Shown here piece by piece: positions 24,877-33,787 of a DNA stretch of 64,000 bases; the first letter of the stretch is position 1, and the number at the start of each line of letters is the position of its first letter. Origin of the DNA: Halovivax gelatinilyticus (lineage in GTDB: Archaea > Halobacteriota > Halobacteria > Halobacteriales > Natrialbaceae); contig NZ_CP101322.1 in assembly GCF_024300625.1 (NCBI RefSeq), positions 3,237,992-3,301,991 on the forward strand, in the 5' to 3' direction. Below the pieces are notes generated by a model. That model worked only from the letters and a program-made list of their open reading frames with translations. It did no database searches and was not told the origin of the DNA. The translations under genes were made by a program, and so were the position numbers.

Positions 24877-25702
24877 TTCGCCGGTCCTCGACGCAGCAGG
24901 TCTCGCCGCGGCCCGCCGTGCGATCGACGAGTCGACGCCGTTGATCCAGCACCTGACCAACCGGGTAACGATGAACGACGTCGCTCAGGTGACCCTCCAC
25001 TGGGGCGGCCTCCCGGTGATGGCGGATACGCCGGGAGACGCAGAAGAGATGGCGGCTGGTGCGAGTGCGATACTCTTCAATATCGGCACCGCCTCGCCGC
25101 GGGAGGTCGAGACGATGATCGACGTCGGAACGGTTGCCAACGACCGCGGCGTTCCCGTCGTGTTCGACCCCGTTGGCGTGGGTGCGACACCGACGCGGGA
25201 CCAGAACGCCGAGAAACTGCTCTCGTCGGTGGAGTTCGCGGCGATCAAGGGGAACTACGGTGAGGTGAGTGCGCTGGCCGGCGTCGAGGCCGAGGTGGCC
25301 GGCGTCGAGTCGATCGGCGAGTACGATGAGATAGACGAGACGGCGCGTGCGCTGGCCGCCTCGACCGGGGCGATCGTCGTCGCCTCCGGTGTCACGGACG
25401 TCGTCGCCGACGGATCGTCCGCCTTCGAGGTCGACGCGGGAGACGAGCGGATGGGGCAGGTCGTCGGCACGGGCTGTCTCCTCGGGGCGACGCTCGCGAC
25501 CTATCACGCGGCCGTGGAGGACCCGCTCGATGCGTCGCTTTACGCCACGCTAGGCTTCGACCTCGCGGGAGAGCGAGCGGCTGAAATGGCCCACGACGGA
25601 CCGGCCAGCTATCGGGTGAACTTCCTGGATAGTGTCGCGACGTTCGATCCCACCGTCGCGTCCGATCGATCGCCGGCGGCGCGCGTCGACCGACTCGAGT
25701 GA
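24869..25702 (+). CDS. thiM: Hydroxyethylthiazole kinase
   Basis: ThiM phosphorylates 4-methyl-5-(2-hydroxyethyl)thiazole with ATP, salvaging the thiazole that ThiE uses. The protein has 277 residues with the ribokinase-like fold: HLTNRVTMNDVAQVTLHWGGLPVMA, VVFDPVGVGATPTR, IKGNYGEVSAL and GTGCLLGATLATY, which contains the catalytic Cys and anion hole. The GTG at 24869 overlaps the thiE stop by eight bases. The last 15 residues are an acidic/basic extension beyond the usual length. Confidence 0.96.
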   Translation: MSDSPVLDAAGLAAARRAIDESTPLIQHLTNRVTMNDVAQVTLHWGGLPVMADTPGDAEEMAAGASAILFNIGTASPREVETMIDVGTVANDRGVPVVFDPVGVGATPTRDQNAEKLLSSVEFAAIKGNYGEVSALAGVEAEVAGVESIGEYDEIDETARALAASTGAIVVASGVTDVVADGSSAFEVDAGDERMGQVVGTGCLLGATLATYHAAVEDPLDASLYATLGFDLAGERAAEMAHDGPASYRVNFLDSVATFDPTVASDRSPAARVDRLE

Positions 25703-25720
25703 GCCGTCGATTTCCACCTG

Positions 25721-26140
25721 ATGACCCATTCCACTCACCTCCCCGATCGTGTTCGCTCACACCTGCAGACGGAGTACCGGTCGCTCCTCGACGGCGTCGA
25801 GTCGTGCGCCGACACCGTCGTCGACACCTGGGACGAAGACGGCGTTTCGGATCGACGAGCGGTGACCGAACCGTTCGAACGGTTCCTTCGAGACGCGGAT
25901 ATTCTGGACGTACTGCCCACCGTTCTCGATTCGACCGTCTCCCAACTGGGATACGAGCTTGCCGCACCGCCCGTGGCGGCCCCGCCGTACGTCGTCGTGA
26001 CCAGCCGAGGGCTCGTTCTCCGTGCGACGATCCCGCCCGGTCGATTAGTGGTAGAAATCGAGTGCTTCGGTCTCACTCGCGGCGAGCGACTCACGTACGA
26101 TCGTCTCGATGACAGGCGTCTCGGAGTACAGCTCCGGTAA
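25721..26140 (+). CDS. Uncharacterised haloarchaeal protein
   Basis: The protein has 139 residues; I do not recognise a characterised family. It is soluble and acidic, with a helical first half (DRVRSHLQTEYRSLLDGVESCADTVVDTW). The second half is beta-rich and ends PPYVVVTSRGLVLRATIPPGRLVVEIECFGL. Composition and codon use are normal for the neighbourhood, which supports a real gene. It starts 18 bases after thiM and might be co-transcribed, but nothing in it suggests thiamine metabolism. Confidence 0.75.
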   Translation: MTHSTHLPDRVRSHLQTEYRSLLDGVESCADTVVDTWDEDGVSDRRAVTEPFERFLRDADILDVLPTVLDSTVSQLGYELAAPPVAAPPYVVVTSRGLVLRATIPPGRLVVEIECFGLTRGERLTYDRLDDRRLGVQLR

Positions 26141-26245
26141 GAACCGACTCGGCCGTATCCGTCCAGCGAAGATAGCGGCGTGGGAGCAGGGATCGACGGT
26201 GTAGCCACCGATGCATTTTCGACCGATCGGCCAAACGTGGTACCA

Positions 26246-26722
26246 ATGCACGAGCGTGCGAAAGAGTTCACGGAATGCGCGGCCGCTCGGTACGACATCG
26301 AGCCGGACGTCGTGGAGTTCGAGGAGGGAACGAAAACCGCGGCCGACGCCGCGTCCGCGATCGGCTGTGAGACGGCCCAGATCGCGAGTTCGCTGGTGTT
26401 CACCGTCGACAACGAGCTCGTCGTTTCGGTGACCAGCGGTGCCAATCGCGTCGATGAAACCGTGCTCGCTGAATCCTTCGGCGCTGATTCGGCAGCCGTC
26501 GAAATGGCCGATCCGGATCGGATTCGGGAGACGCTCGGCTGGGTCATCGGGGGCGTCCCGCCGATCTGTCACGAGACGTCCGTCCCGATGGTCATGGATC
26601 GGACGCTCCTCTCGTTCGACGAGGTCTGGGCGGCGGCCGGAACGCCCACGTCCGTCTTTCCGATCGATCCCGAGACATTACATGCGTTGACGGGTTCGTC
26701 GCTGGTTACGTTCGATCGGTAA
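26246..26722 (+). CDS. YbaK/ProX-type aminoacyl-tRNA deacylase domain protein
   Basis: The protein has 158 residues, the normal size of free-standing YbaK domains. These remove wrongly attached amino acids from tRNA (for example Ala- or Cys-tRNAPro). Visible features are KTAADAASAIGCETAQIASSLVF, where the conserved Lys is replaced by other residues near the start, then GANRVDE, GWVIGGVPPICHET and VMDRTLLSFDEVWAAAGTP. The ATG at 26246 is chosen over 26180 because the domain begins there. The exact tRNA substrate cannot be read. Confidence 0.9.
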   Translation: MHERAKEFTECAAARYDIEPDVVEFEEGTKTAADAASAIGCETAQIASSLVFTVDNELVVSVTSGANRVDETVLAESFGADSAAVEMADPDRIRETLGWVIGGVPPICHETSVPMVMDRTLLSFDEVWAAAGTPTSVFPIDPETLHALTGSSLVTFDR

Positions 26723-26874
26723 TCGATCGTGACCTCGGATATCAGACGGAGTAGGGGTTCGTACCGAACGTTGGAGTCGACGCACGCCGTAATATGACTG
26801 TTCGAGAGGCGTTTTAACAACTTCAACCCCATTACTTGGTCCAGGTTAATAACTAGGTCACTTTGGATAATAAC

Positions 26875-26883
26875 ACTTATACC
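26875..26883 (+). promoter_or_regulatory. Promoter of the zinc locus lipoprotein
   Basis: ACTTATACC is centred about 26 bases before the ATG at 26905, suggesting a leaderless mRNA. Just upstream, GTTAATAAC (26845-26853) is a small inverted repeat with a one-base centre inside an AT-rich stretch, a possible site for a metal-responsive repressor. Confidence 0.5.
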
Positions 26884-26904
26884 GACGAGACCGAACGTTC
26901 GTGT

Positions 26905-27783
26905 ATGGATCGAACACGACGCGCAGTGCTCGCAGGTGGTGCAGCGATGATGATCTCAGTTTCCGGTTGTCTCGGCGGCGATGACGACGACGGTGAGCCG
27001 GTACCGGATTCGATCGATGCATCCGAGTTCGAGGTGCTCGACCGCGACGACGAATCGGTGACCGTCTACGTCCACGACGATCACTGGGACCATGGTCCAC
27101 TCGTCGTTCCCCTCGATGATATCCGCTCAGTCGGTGCCTACGTCGAGGACGAAGATGGGGACGAGGTTGAACTCGGTGAAGACATCCGACTCGACGCGAC
27201 GCTGGTCGACGGCGCACAGGACATCGTCTCGATCGAATCACACGGTGATCACATCCACTTCCAGGGCGACGAAACGGGATTGACCGACGTCGTTATCCAG
27301 CTGATTCACGACGAGGCCGACGGCCCGTTGTACGAGACTCCCGTCCTCTCCGTCGAGATTGCCGACGACCACGATCACGACGACGATCACGGCCACGACC
27401 ACGAATCGGTCGATACCCTCCGTATTTTCGATCGAGGTCCCGATCCGCACGAAGAAGTCGCAGACGTCCACGGCGACCACTGGCACGGCGAACTCCCGCA
27501 CATTCACGTCGGAGAGAACATCTCGCTGGGCGGCGAGTTCGAAGACGATGACGGCCACACCATCCCGATCGGATCGGACGAGGAGTACGAACTCGGTGTC
27601 GCGGTCGCCGAGGATGCGCCGGAGGGTATCGTTTCGATCGACCCTGACGGGGACTTCCACGGCGATCACGTGCACGTCCACGGCGAGCAGGAAGGCGAGA
27701 CGGAACTCGTCTTTTCGCTCTGGCACGACGACCACGCCGATTGGGAGTCGCCGCCGATCGCCGTCGAAGTCGAGGATCACTGA
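26905..27783 (+). CDS. His-rich lipoprotein with two copies of a metal-binding module
   Basis: The protein has 292 residues. RTRRAVLAGGAAMM is a twin-arginine signal and SVSGC is the lipobox, with lipidated C22. Two related modules follow, at about 41-153 and 171-290. Each begins with a His/Trp motif (HDDHWDHG at 58-64, HGDHWHGELP at 189-198) and continues with an acidic beta-rich part ending IVSI...HGDHIHF or HGDHVHVHG. A His/Asp linker (DDHDHDDDHGHDHE) joins them. The next gene encodes a ZnuA-like protein holding a third copy. It is most likely an extracellular zinc-binding protein that feeds or buffers the transporter. The start at 26905 is fixed by the signal peptide. Confidence 0.88.
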   Translation: MDRTRRAVLAGGAAMMISVSGCLGGDDDDGEPVPDSIDASEFEVLDRDDESVTVYVHDDHWDHGPLVVPLDDIRSVGAYVEDEDGDEVELGEDIRLDATLVDGAQDIVSIESHGDHIHFQGDETGLTDVVIQLIHDEADGPLYETPVLSVEIADDHDHDDDHGHDHESVDTLRIFDRGPDPHEEVADVHGDHWHGELPHIHVGENISLGGEFEDDDGHTIPIGSDEEYELGVAVAEDAPEGIVSIDPDGDFHGDHVHVHGEQEGETELVFSLWHDDHADWESPPIAVEVEDH

Positions 27784-27837
27784 TTACCCGCAATCCGACG
27801 CCCGGACTCGAACAATCTCCGGAAAGTGACCCTACGA

Positions 27838-27898
27838 TTCGAGCAACACTCGAACAGTTACTAGAACACCCTCGCTATAGCGCGAGAATTATTAATAC
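27838..27898 (+). promoter_or_regulatory. Two inverted repeats and an internal promoter before znuA
   Basis: TTCGAG (27838-27843) and CTCGAA (27849-27854) form a perfect six-base inverted repeat over five bases. CTCGC and GCGAG (27871-27886) form a second one. The TATA-like ATTAATACA at 27890-27898 comes right after. The znuA ATG is at 27948. The gene may thus be transcribed on its own besides reading through from the lipoprotein. Confidence 0.45.
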
Positions 27899-27947
27899 AC
27901 AGATGAGAAATAGCAACACGTTTTGTCCAGCAGGCCGAACGGACGGT

Positions 27948-29345
27948 ATGGAACTGACGCGACGATCCGTCCTCTCCGCTGCGGCTGGCACCGGCGCGGC
28001 ATCTCTCGTCGCCGGCTGTCTCAGCGACCCGCCCGGGTTCGGTTCAGACCCGGAGGGGGGATACGCCGCGTTCTACGCCCTCTGGGACTGGGCCGAACAG
28101 GTCTCTGGTGACGAGATGTCCTTCGAAAACCCGGTCGACGTCGGCGAGATGGGCCACGGCTGGGAACCGAGCGCCAGCCTCCCGGCGGACGTCGCTCAGT
28201 CTGCGGCGTTCATCTATCTCGACACACCCGAGTTTTCCTGGGCGCAGGATCTGGCTCGCGAGCTAGAAACCGATCACGAGGATGTCGCCCTGATCGACGT
28301 GATGGAGGGACTCGAGCCCCAGCTGTTGGTGATGGACGAAGACGACGGCGCCGACCGTGAGGCGGATCCGGAATCGGCGTTCGATCCGGAGCACCTGACG
28401 GTCGATGATTTTGACGTCTACGATACGCGATCAGGCGAACGGATCATGTACTGGCACGACGGCCACTGGCACGGTGGTGTCCCGTCCATCGAAGTGGATT
28501 CGTCTGTCACCGTCGAACCGGTCGTGATCGACGAATCTGATCGGGTACTACCGCTCGACGACGACTCCGCGTTCGAACTCGATGCAGTCGTCGCCGACGG
28601 CGCCCAGGAGGGTATCGTCGACATCGAAGCGAGTGACGGTCGGATCACCTTCAGCGGTACGAACAAGGGTTTAACGCGCATCTACTATCGGGTACTCCAC
28701 GACGGATCGGTCATCTGGGATACGAGCAACGATCTGGCGAGCGTCGAGGTAGTCGCCGAACTCGAAGCGACTGACCGACCGAGTTTCTACGATCCGCACG
28801 TCTGGGTCGACCCGGTACTCGCCGAGCAGATGGTCGAAACCATCGCCGACGGCCTCTCCGAGGTCGATCCCGACAACGAGGGGACGTACCGAGAGAACGC
28901 GGAGGACTACCAATCCCGAGTCGCTGACGTTCACGATCAGTTCAAGGCGCTCGAAACGGAGGCCACCCGCGATGTGGCGCTGTTTATCGGACACGATTCG
29001 TTCGGGTACATCGACGCACGGTACGACTTCGACATTCACACGTCCGTCGGCATCTCGGCCGACGCCGACGAAACCGGGGCCGACGTCGCTGAACTCGTCG
29101 AGCTGATCGAAACGCATGACATCGAGACTGTGCTGTACGACCCGTTCGAAACGCCGAATCCAGATACCGACGTTCCGGACGCCGTCGAGGTCATCCTCGA
29201 GAGTTCGGAGGCGACGAACTACGAACCGCTCACGCCGGTCGAAGGGACGACTCCGGAGTGGAACGACGCCGGCTACGGCTGGGTCGAGCAGATGGAACAG
29301 GTAAATCTGCCATCACTTAGAAAAGCCCTCGGGGTGAAACAGTGA
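27948..29345 (+). CDS. znuA: ZnuA-like metal ABC transporter substrate-binding lipoprotein with inserted module
   Basis: The protein has 465 residues, far longer than the usual 300 or so. The signal is LTRRSVLSAAAG with lipobox LVAGC (C24). The cluster A-I binding-protein core supplies the expected metal ligands: H70 (GHGWEPS), H284 (DPHVWVDP), H349 (GHDSFGY) and the acidic D398 region (YDPFETPNPDTD). Residues about 152-270 are a foreign module with WHDGHWHGGVP, closely resembling both modules of the upstream lipoprotein. It sits where ordinary ZnuA has its His-rich loop. An upstream Met at 27903 is possible, but the signal peptide indicates 27948. It delivers zinc (or manganese) to the ABC transporter downstream. 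Confidence 0.92.
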   Translation: MELTRRSVLSAAAGTGAASLVAGCLSDPPGFGSDPEGGYAAFYALWDWAEQVSGDEMSFENPVDVGEMGHGWEPSASLPADVAQSAAFIYLDTPEFSWAQDLARELETDHEDVALIDVMEGLEPQLLVMDEDDGADREADPESAFDPEHLTVDDFDVYDTRSGERIMYWHDGHWHGGVPSIEVDSSVTVEPVVIDESDRVLPLDDDSAFELDAVVADGAQEGIVDIEASDGRITFSGTNKGLTRIYYRVLHDGSVIWDTSNDLASVEVVAELEATDRPSFYDPHVWVDPVLAEQMVETIADGLSEVDPDNEGTYRENAEDYQSRVADVHDQFKALETEATRDVALFIGHDSFGYIDARYDFDIHTSVGISADADETGADVAELVELIETHDIETVLYDPFETPNPDTDVPDAVEVILESSEATNYEPLTPVEGTTPEWNDAGYGWVEQMEQVNLPSLRKALGVKQ

Positions 29346-29465
29346 TATCCGCGTTCGATACCCGTGGTCGGTCTGGACGGCATACGCCGGACCTAGTATC
29401 CGATCGGAGTGATTCGACGTGATAGGAAAAGTACCTCAGCCGACGCATCTAGCGGTGATGGACTC

Positions 29466-30206
29466 GTGAGCGCGATCGTCGAGGTGGAAAACGTCTCGTA
29501 CGCCTACGGCGGACAGCCCGCCGTCAGCGACGTCTCGCTCACGATAGAGGCGGGCGACTTTCTCGGCCTGATCGGGCCCAACGGTTCCGGGAAAACCACC
29601 CTCTTACAGCTCATTCTCGGACTTCTCGAACCCGACGAAGGATCGATCAGACTGTTCGGCCAGCCCGTCGACTCGTTCGACGACGGCGAGCGAATCGGGT
29701 ACGTCTCGCAGGCAGCGACCGACCGCGACGGAACGATGCCGGTCACGGTCGACGAGTGCGTTCGGATGGGACGCTACGCCCACGTCGGGTTCGGCTCGCT
29801 CTCGGGGCACGATCTAGATGTCGTCGACCGCGCGATGGAGACGGTCGGTATCACCGACCTCGCTGATCGACGCGTCAGCCGACTCTCCGGCGGCCAGCGC
29901 CAGCGGGCTTTCATCGCCCGGGCGCTCGCCTCCGAAGCGGAACTTCTGGCACTCGACGAACCGACCGTCGGCGTCGACGCGGAATCGCGCGACGCGTTTT
30001 ACTCCCTGCTCGACTCGCTCAACGACGACGGGATCACCATCGTTCTCATCGAACACGACATCGGCGTCGTCACGGATCGGGCCGATCGAATCGCGTGTCT
30101 GAACACCCGTCTCTTCCACCACGGCGATACGGACTCGTTCGTCGAGAGCGACGCCCTGGAAGAGGCCTACGGACAGACCGGACAGATCGTCCACCACCAT
30201 CACTGA
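29466..30206 (+). CDS. znuC: Metal ABC transporter ATP-binding protein (ZnuC-like)
   Basis: The protein has 246 residues. Walker A is GPNGSGKTT, the signature is RLSGGQRQRAFIARALA, Walker B is LLALDEPTVGVD, and the switch His is in IEHDIG. The sequence is closest in style to ZnuC/MntB ATPases. It ends GQIVHHHH, a natural His cluster that might bind zinc. The GTG at 29466 is preferred because the domain starts immediately; a GTG at 29409 would add 19 unrelated residues. The stop overlaps the permease start by one base. Confidence 0.92.
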   Translation: MSAIVEVENVSYAYGGQPAVSDVSLTIEAGDFLGLIGPNGSGKTTLLQLILGLLEPDEGSIRLFGQPVDSFDDGERIGYVSQAATDRDGTMPVTVDECVRMGRYAHVGFGSLSGHDLDVVDRAMETVGITDLADRRVSRLSGGQRQRAFIARALASEAELLALDEPTVGVDAESRDAFYSLLDSLNDDGITIVLIEHDIGVVTDRADRIACLNTRLFHHGDTDSFVESDALEEAYGQTGQIVHHHH

Positions 30207-31534
30207 TGTCAGAAGACGAGCTAAACGCAAACGACGAATCCGCCGGTACTGAACCGGCCTGCTCCGACTCCGATATCGAACCGACCGATGGAGAGTCCGG
30301 TGAAACGAGCCCGGATCCGGTCGGTGCCGACGGGGGTGTCGAGATACCGGAAACGGAGACGAACGGTGGACCCGTCGAATCGAACGATGACCGGGCGACT
30401 CGAGACGCTCGGTCTCCGATCGGTTTCGGCCGAATCGGAAGCGTCACGTTCCTCGCGAAACCGGCCGACCGTCGCGGCTGGATCGTCAGTGCGGGTATCG
30501 GCGTCACGGCAACGCTCGCCGTGTTCATGCTCGGGTTCATCGCGCTCGATTGGCTCAGACACTACCCCCTCGCCGAGAGCGTTCCGGTCGTCGAATCGAT
30601 CTATCAGACCCTCGGTATCGATCCGTACGCGGAGCGACTCTTCGGGCAGTTTCTGATCGCCGGTGCGTGGCTCGATTACGCGCTCGGAACCGACATCTTC
30701 CGCTTTGCGTTTTACTGGCGCTCGCTCGCGACGGGCGTGCTGATCGGGATCGTCGCGCCGCTCGTCGGCGCCTTCGTCGTTCATCGACAGATGGCCCTCA
30801 TCGGCGAGACGCTCGCACACACGGCGTTCGCCGGCATCGCGGTCGGACTCGTGCTCGCGGGTCTGTTCGAGTGGTGGGGCGCTCCGCTGATGCTCGTCGC
30901 GCTGGTGGTCGGCGTCCTCGGTGCGGTCGGCGTCCAGTGGCTGACCGATCGAACCGACACCTACGGCGACGTTCCGATCGCGATCATGCTCGTCGGCAGC
31001 TTCGCCGTCGGGACGCTACTCATCGAGTGGGCACGCGGGATCGGCACCGTGACGATCGACATCGAGGCGTACCTGTTCGGGAACATCACGATCGTTCCGG
31101 CCGGAAGCGCCCGGTTGATGGCGGTCCTCAGCCTCGGCGTTCTCGCCGTGGTCGCGTTCACCTACAAGCAGTTACTGTTCATCACGTTCGACGAGCAGGC
31201 CGCCCGCGTTGCACAGCTCGACGTCGGCCGGTACAACACGATACTGATCGTCATGACGGCCGTGGTCGTCGTCGGATCGATGCAGATTCTCGGGGTGATA
31301 CTCGTCGCCGCCATGCTGGTCGTCCCAGTCGCAGCTGCCTCCCAGATCGCGCGGAGCTTTCGCGAGATGGTACTGCTCTCGATTTGCTTCGGGGAGGTAG
31401 CGATCGTCGCCGGCTTCGCGTTCGCGTTCTCGGCGGATCTCCCACCCGGCGGTTCGATCGTCGTCGCCGCTATCGCCCTCTACGTGCTCACCGTCGTCCG
31501 AACGACGCACGCGACGAGTCTTTCGACGCACTGA
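30206..31534 (+). CDS. znuB: Metal ABC transporter permease (ZnuB-like)
   Basis: The protein has 442 residues. Residues 1-85 form an acidic, disordered N-terminal extension not seen in bacterial ZnuB. Eight to nine membrane helices follow from residue 95. Family motifs include YWRSLATGVLIGIVAPLVGAFVVHRQMALIGETLAHTAFAGIAVG and FDEQAARVAQLDVGRYN, and the late SMQILGVILVAAMLVVPVAAASQIAR. It forms the membrane channel with the ATPase before it. The start overlaps the znuC stop (TGATG). Confidence 0.93.
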   Translation: MSEDELNANDESAGTEPACSDSDIEPTDGESGETSPDPVGADGGVEIPETETNGGPVESNDDRATRDARSPIGFGRIGSVTFLAKPADRRGWIVSAGIGVTATLAVFMLGFIALDWLRHYPLAESVPVVESIYQTLGIDPYAERLFGQFLIAGAWLDYALGTDIFRFAFYWRSLATGVLIGIVAPLVGAFVVHRQMALIGETLAHTAFAGIAVGLVLAGLFEWWGAPLMLVALVVGVLGAVGVQWLTDRTDTYGDVPIAIMLVGSFAVGTLLIEWARGIGTVTIDIEAYLFGNITIVPAGSARLMAVLSLGVLAVVAFTYKQLLFITFDEQAARVAQLDVGRYNTILIVMTAVVVVGSMQILGVILVAAMLVVPVAAASQIARSFREMVLLSICFGEVAIVAGFAFAFSADLPPGGSIVVAAIALYVLTVVRTTHATSLSTH

Positions 31535-31656
31535 TCTGATCGCGGGGGGCGGGTTTCGCGATCGGAAGAACGGGTCACCCGTAGACGAACGTAGTCGTAG
31601 TCACGCGTAGGCGCACGGAGTCACGGTCGGCGATCGTTCGTCGGGAACCACCTCCA

Positions 31657-31666
31657 GAATTTATCA
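31657..31666 (+). promoter_or_regulatory. TATA-like element of the acyl-CoA synthetase operon
   Basis: GAATTTATCA is centred about 30 bases before the ATG at 31691, pointing to a leaderless transcript. Confidence 0.5.
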
Positions 31667-31690
31667 CACCTCCGCCCGACGTCCTACGTG

Positions 31691-33787
31691 ATGGGGGATC
31701 TGTCACCGTTGTTCGACCCGGATGCGGTTGCCGTGATCGGAGCGACCGACCGCGACGGATCGGTCGGCAGAGCGATCACGGAGAACCTGCAGGACGAGTT
31801 CGACGGTGCCGTCGTTCCCGTCAATCCGTCGCGGGAGGAAGTTCTCGGATTACCGTGCGTTCAGTCACTCGAGGCCGGACCTCCCGTCGATCTGGCCGTC
31901 GTCGTCGTCCCGCCGGACGCGGCGGTCGATGCCGTTCGCGATGCGGGTAGGGCCGGGGTCGAAAACGTGGTCGTCATCACGGCTGGATTCGGCGAAACGG
32001 GCAGTGAAGGGGCGAACCGAGAGCGTCGTTTGCGCGAACTAGCGGCGGAGTACGAGTTGAGTCTCGTCGGGCCGAACAGCCTCGGTATCATGAGCACGCC
32101 CGCAGGTCTCAACGCGACGTTCGGTCCCGAGATCGCCCGAGAGGGGTCGATCTCGCTCATGAGCCAGTCGGGCGCGTTCATCACGGCCGTCCTCGACTGG
32201 GCGAGCGAACAGGACGTCGGGTTTCGTCACGTCGTCTCACTCGGTAACAAGGCCGTTCTCGACGAATCCGATTTCGTCCGCGCCTGGGGTTCGGACCCGG
32301 AGACGGACGTCGTGATCGGCTACCTGGAGAGTATCGTAGACGGGGAGTCGTTCCTCGAAGCGACCCGCGAAGTGACGACCGACACGCCGGTAGTCATCGT
32401 GAAGGCGGGCCGAACCGCGGCCGGTGCGAAGGCGGCATCGTCACACACCGGCGCGATCGCCGGCAGCGAGCGAGCCTACCGTGCCGGGTTGGCTCAAGCA
32501 GGCGTCATCAGGGCCGAATCGGTCCAGGAACTGTTCGATGCGGCGCGGGCGCTCTCCGGACTCACGCCCCCCGATTCGGACGGCGTTGCCGTCGTGACGA
32601 ACGCCGGGGGTCCGGGCGTGTTGACGACCGACGCCGTCGGCGACGCGGATCTCTCGATCGCCCGGTTTACGGACGAGACGTCGGCGGCACTCGAGGCGTC
32701 GATGCCGGCCGAGGCGAACACGCACAACCCGATCGACGTGATCGGCGATGCGACCGTCGAACGGTTCGAAACGGCGCTCGACCTGGCACTCGCCGATCCG
32801 AACGTGGGCAGCGCAGTGGTCGTCAGCGCCCCGACGGCTGTGCTGGCGTACGAGGATCTCGCGGCGGCGATCGTCGACTGCCAGCGTCGCCACGGGAAAC
32901 CGATCGTCACCAGTCTCATGGGCGGTTCCAGAACGGGGGCTGCAGATCGCGTTCTCCGCGAGGCGGGCATTCCGAATTACTTCGATCCGGCCCGCGCGGT
33001 GGGCGGCCTCGACGCACTGTCGACGTTCGGCCGGACTCGAAAGCGTACGCTGGACGAACCGACCAGGTTCGACGTCGACGAGGAGCGGGCCCGCGAGATA
33101 CTGAACCGGGCGACGGAGCGATCGGGGACACAACTCGGCGTCGAGTCGATGGACTTGCTGGAGGCCTACGGTATTCCGACACCACCGGGGTCGGTCGTGA
33201 CCGGGCCCGACGAGGCCCTGGCCGTGGCGAGCGAGCTGGGCGAGGAGGTCGTCATGAAACTCGTCAGTCCGGATATCAGTCACAAGTCGGACATCGGCGG
33301 TGTCGCCGTTGGCGTAGCGCTGGAGGACGTCCCCGACACGTACGAGACGCTCCTGACGCGAGCAAGGAACTACCAGCCCGACGCGACCGTGCTGGGCGTG
33401 CAGGTCCAGGAACAGCTCGACCTCGACGATTCGACCGAGACGATCGTCGGCGTGAATCGCGACCCGCAGTTCGGTCCGTTGCTCGTCTTCGGTCTCGGCG
33501 GTATTTTCGTCGAAGTGCTGGACGATACGGCGGTTCGCGTCGCACCGATCGGACGAGACGAGGCGGCGTCCATGGTCGAGGAGATCCGAGCCAACCCGCT
33601 GTTGCGTGGCGCCAGGGGTCGAGAGCCGGCAGACATCGACGCGATCGTCGAGACGATCCAGCGTCTGTCACAACTGGTGACGACGTTCCCGGCGATCCTC
33701 GAACTCGACGTCAATCCCCTGGTTGCGGGTCCGGACGGCGTGCAAGCGATCGACCTCAGAGTAACCGTAGACACGGAGAAGCTATGA
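31691..33787 (+). CDS. acd: ADP-forming acetate/acyl-CoA synthetase, fused alpha and beta parts
   Basis: This enzyme turns acyl-CoA, ADP and phosphate into acid, CoA and ATP, giving substrate-level ATP in archaea. The protein has 698 residues. Residues 1-125 bind CoA (VAVIGATDRDGSVGRAI), and 140-290 contain the phosphorylated H252 in SSHTGAIAG. Residues about 460-690 are an ATP-grasp domain (VVMKLVSPDISHKSDIGGVAVG, GVNRDPQFGPLLVFGLGGIFVE). The alpha-beta fusion is the common haloarchaeal form. A GTG codon directly before the ATG is less likely as start. It overlaps the next gene by four bases. Confidence 0.94.
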   Translation: MGDLSPLFDPDAVAVIGATDRDGSVGRAITENLQDEFDGAVVPVNPSREEVLGLPCVQSLEAGPPVDLAVVVVPPDAAVDAVRDAGRAGVENVVVITAGFGETGSEGANRERRLRELAAEYELSLVGPNSLGIMSTPAGLNATFGPEIAREGSISLMSQSGAFITAVLDWASEQDVGFRHVVSLGNKAVLDESDFVRAWGSDPETDVVIGYLESIVDGESFLEATREVTTDTPVVIVKAGRTAAGAKAASSHTGAIAGSERAYRAGLAQAGVIRAESVQELFDAARALSGLTPPDSDGVAVVTNAGGPGVLTTDAVGDADLSIARFTDETSAALEASMPAEANTHNPIDVIGDATVERFETALDLALADPNVGSAVVVSAPTAVLAYEDLAAAIVDCQRRHGKPIVTSLMGGSRTGAADRVLREAGIPNYFDPARAVGGLDALSTFGRTRKRTLDEPTRFDVDEERAREILNRATERSGTQLGVESMDLLEAYGIPTPPGSVVTGPDEALAVASELGEEVVMKLVSPDISHKSDIGGVAVGVALEDVPDTYETLLTRARNYQPDATVLGVQVQEQLDLDDSTETIVGVNRDPQFGPLLVFGLGGIFVEVLDDTAVRVAPIGRDEAASMVEEIRANPLLRGARGREPADIDAIVETIQRLSQLVTTFPAILELDVNPLVAGPDGVQAIDLRVTVDTEKL

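Noticed and set aside
25735-26547. 270-residue Ser-rich minus-strand frame
   Set aside because: It covers two plus-strand genes with normal composition, and its own Ser/Thr/Arg content is that of an antisense frame.
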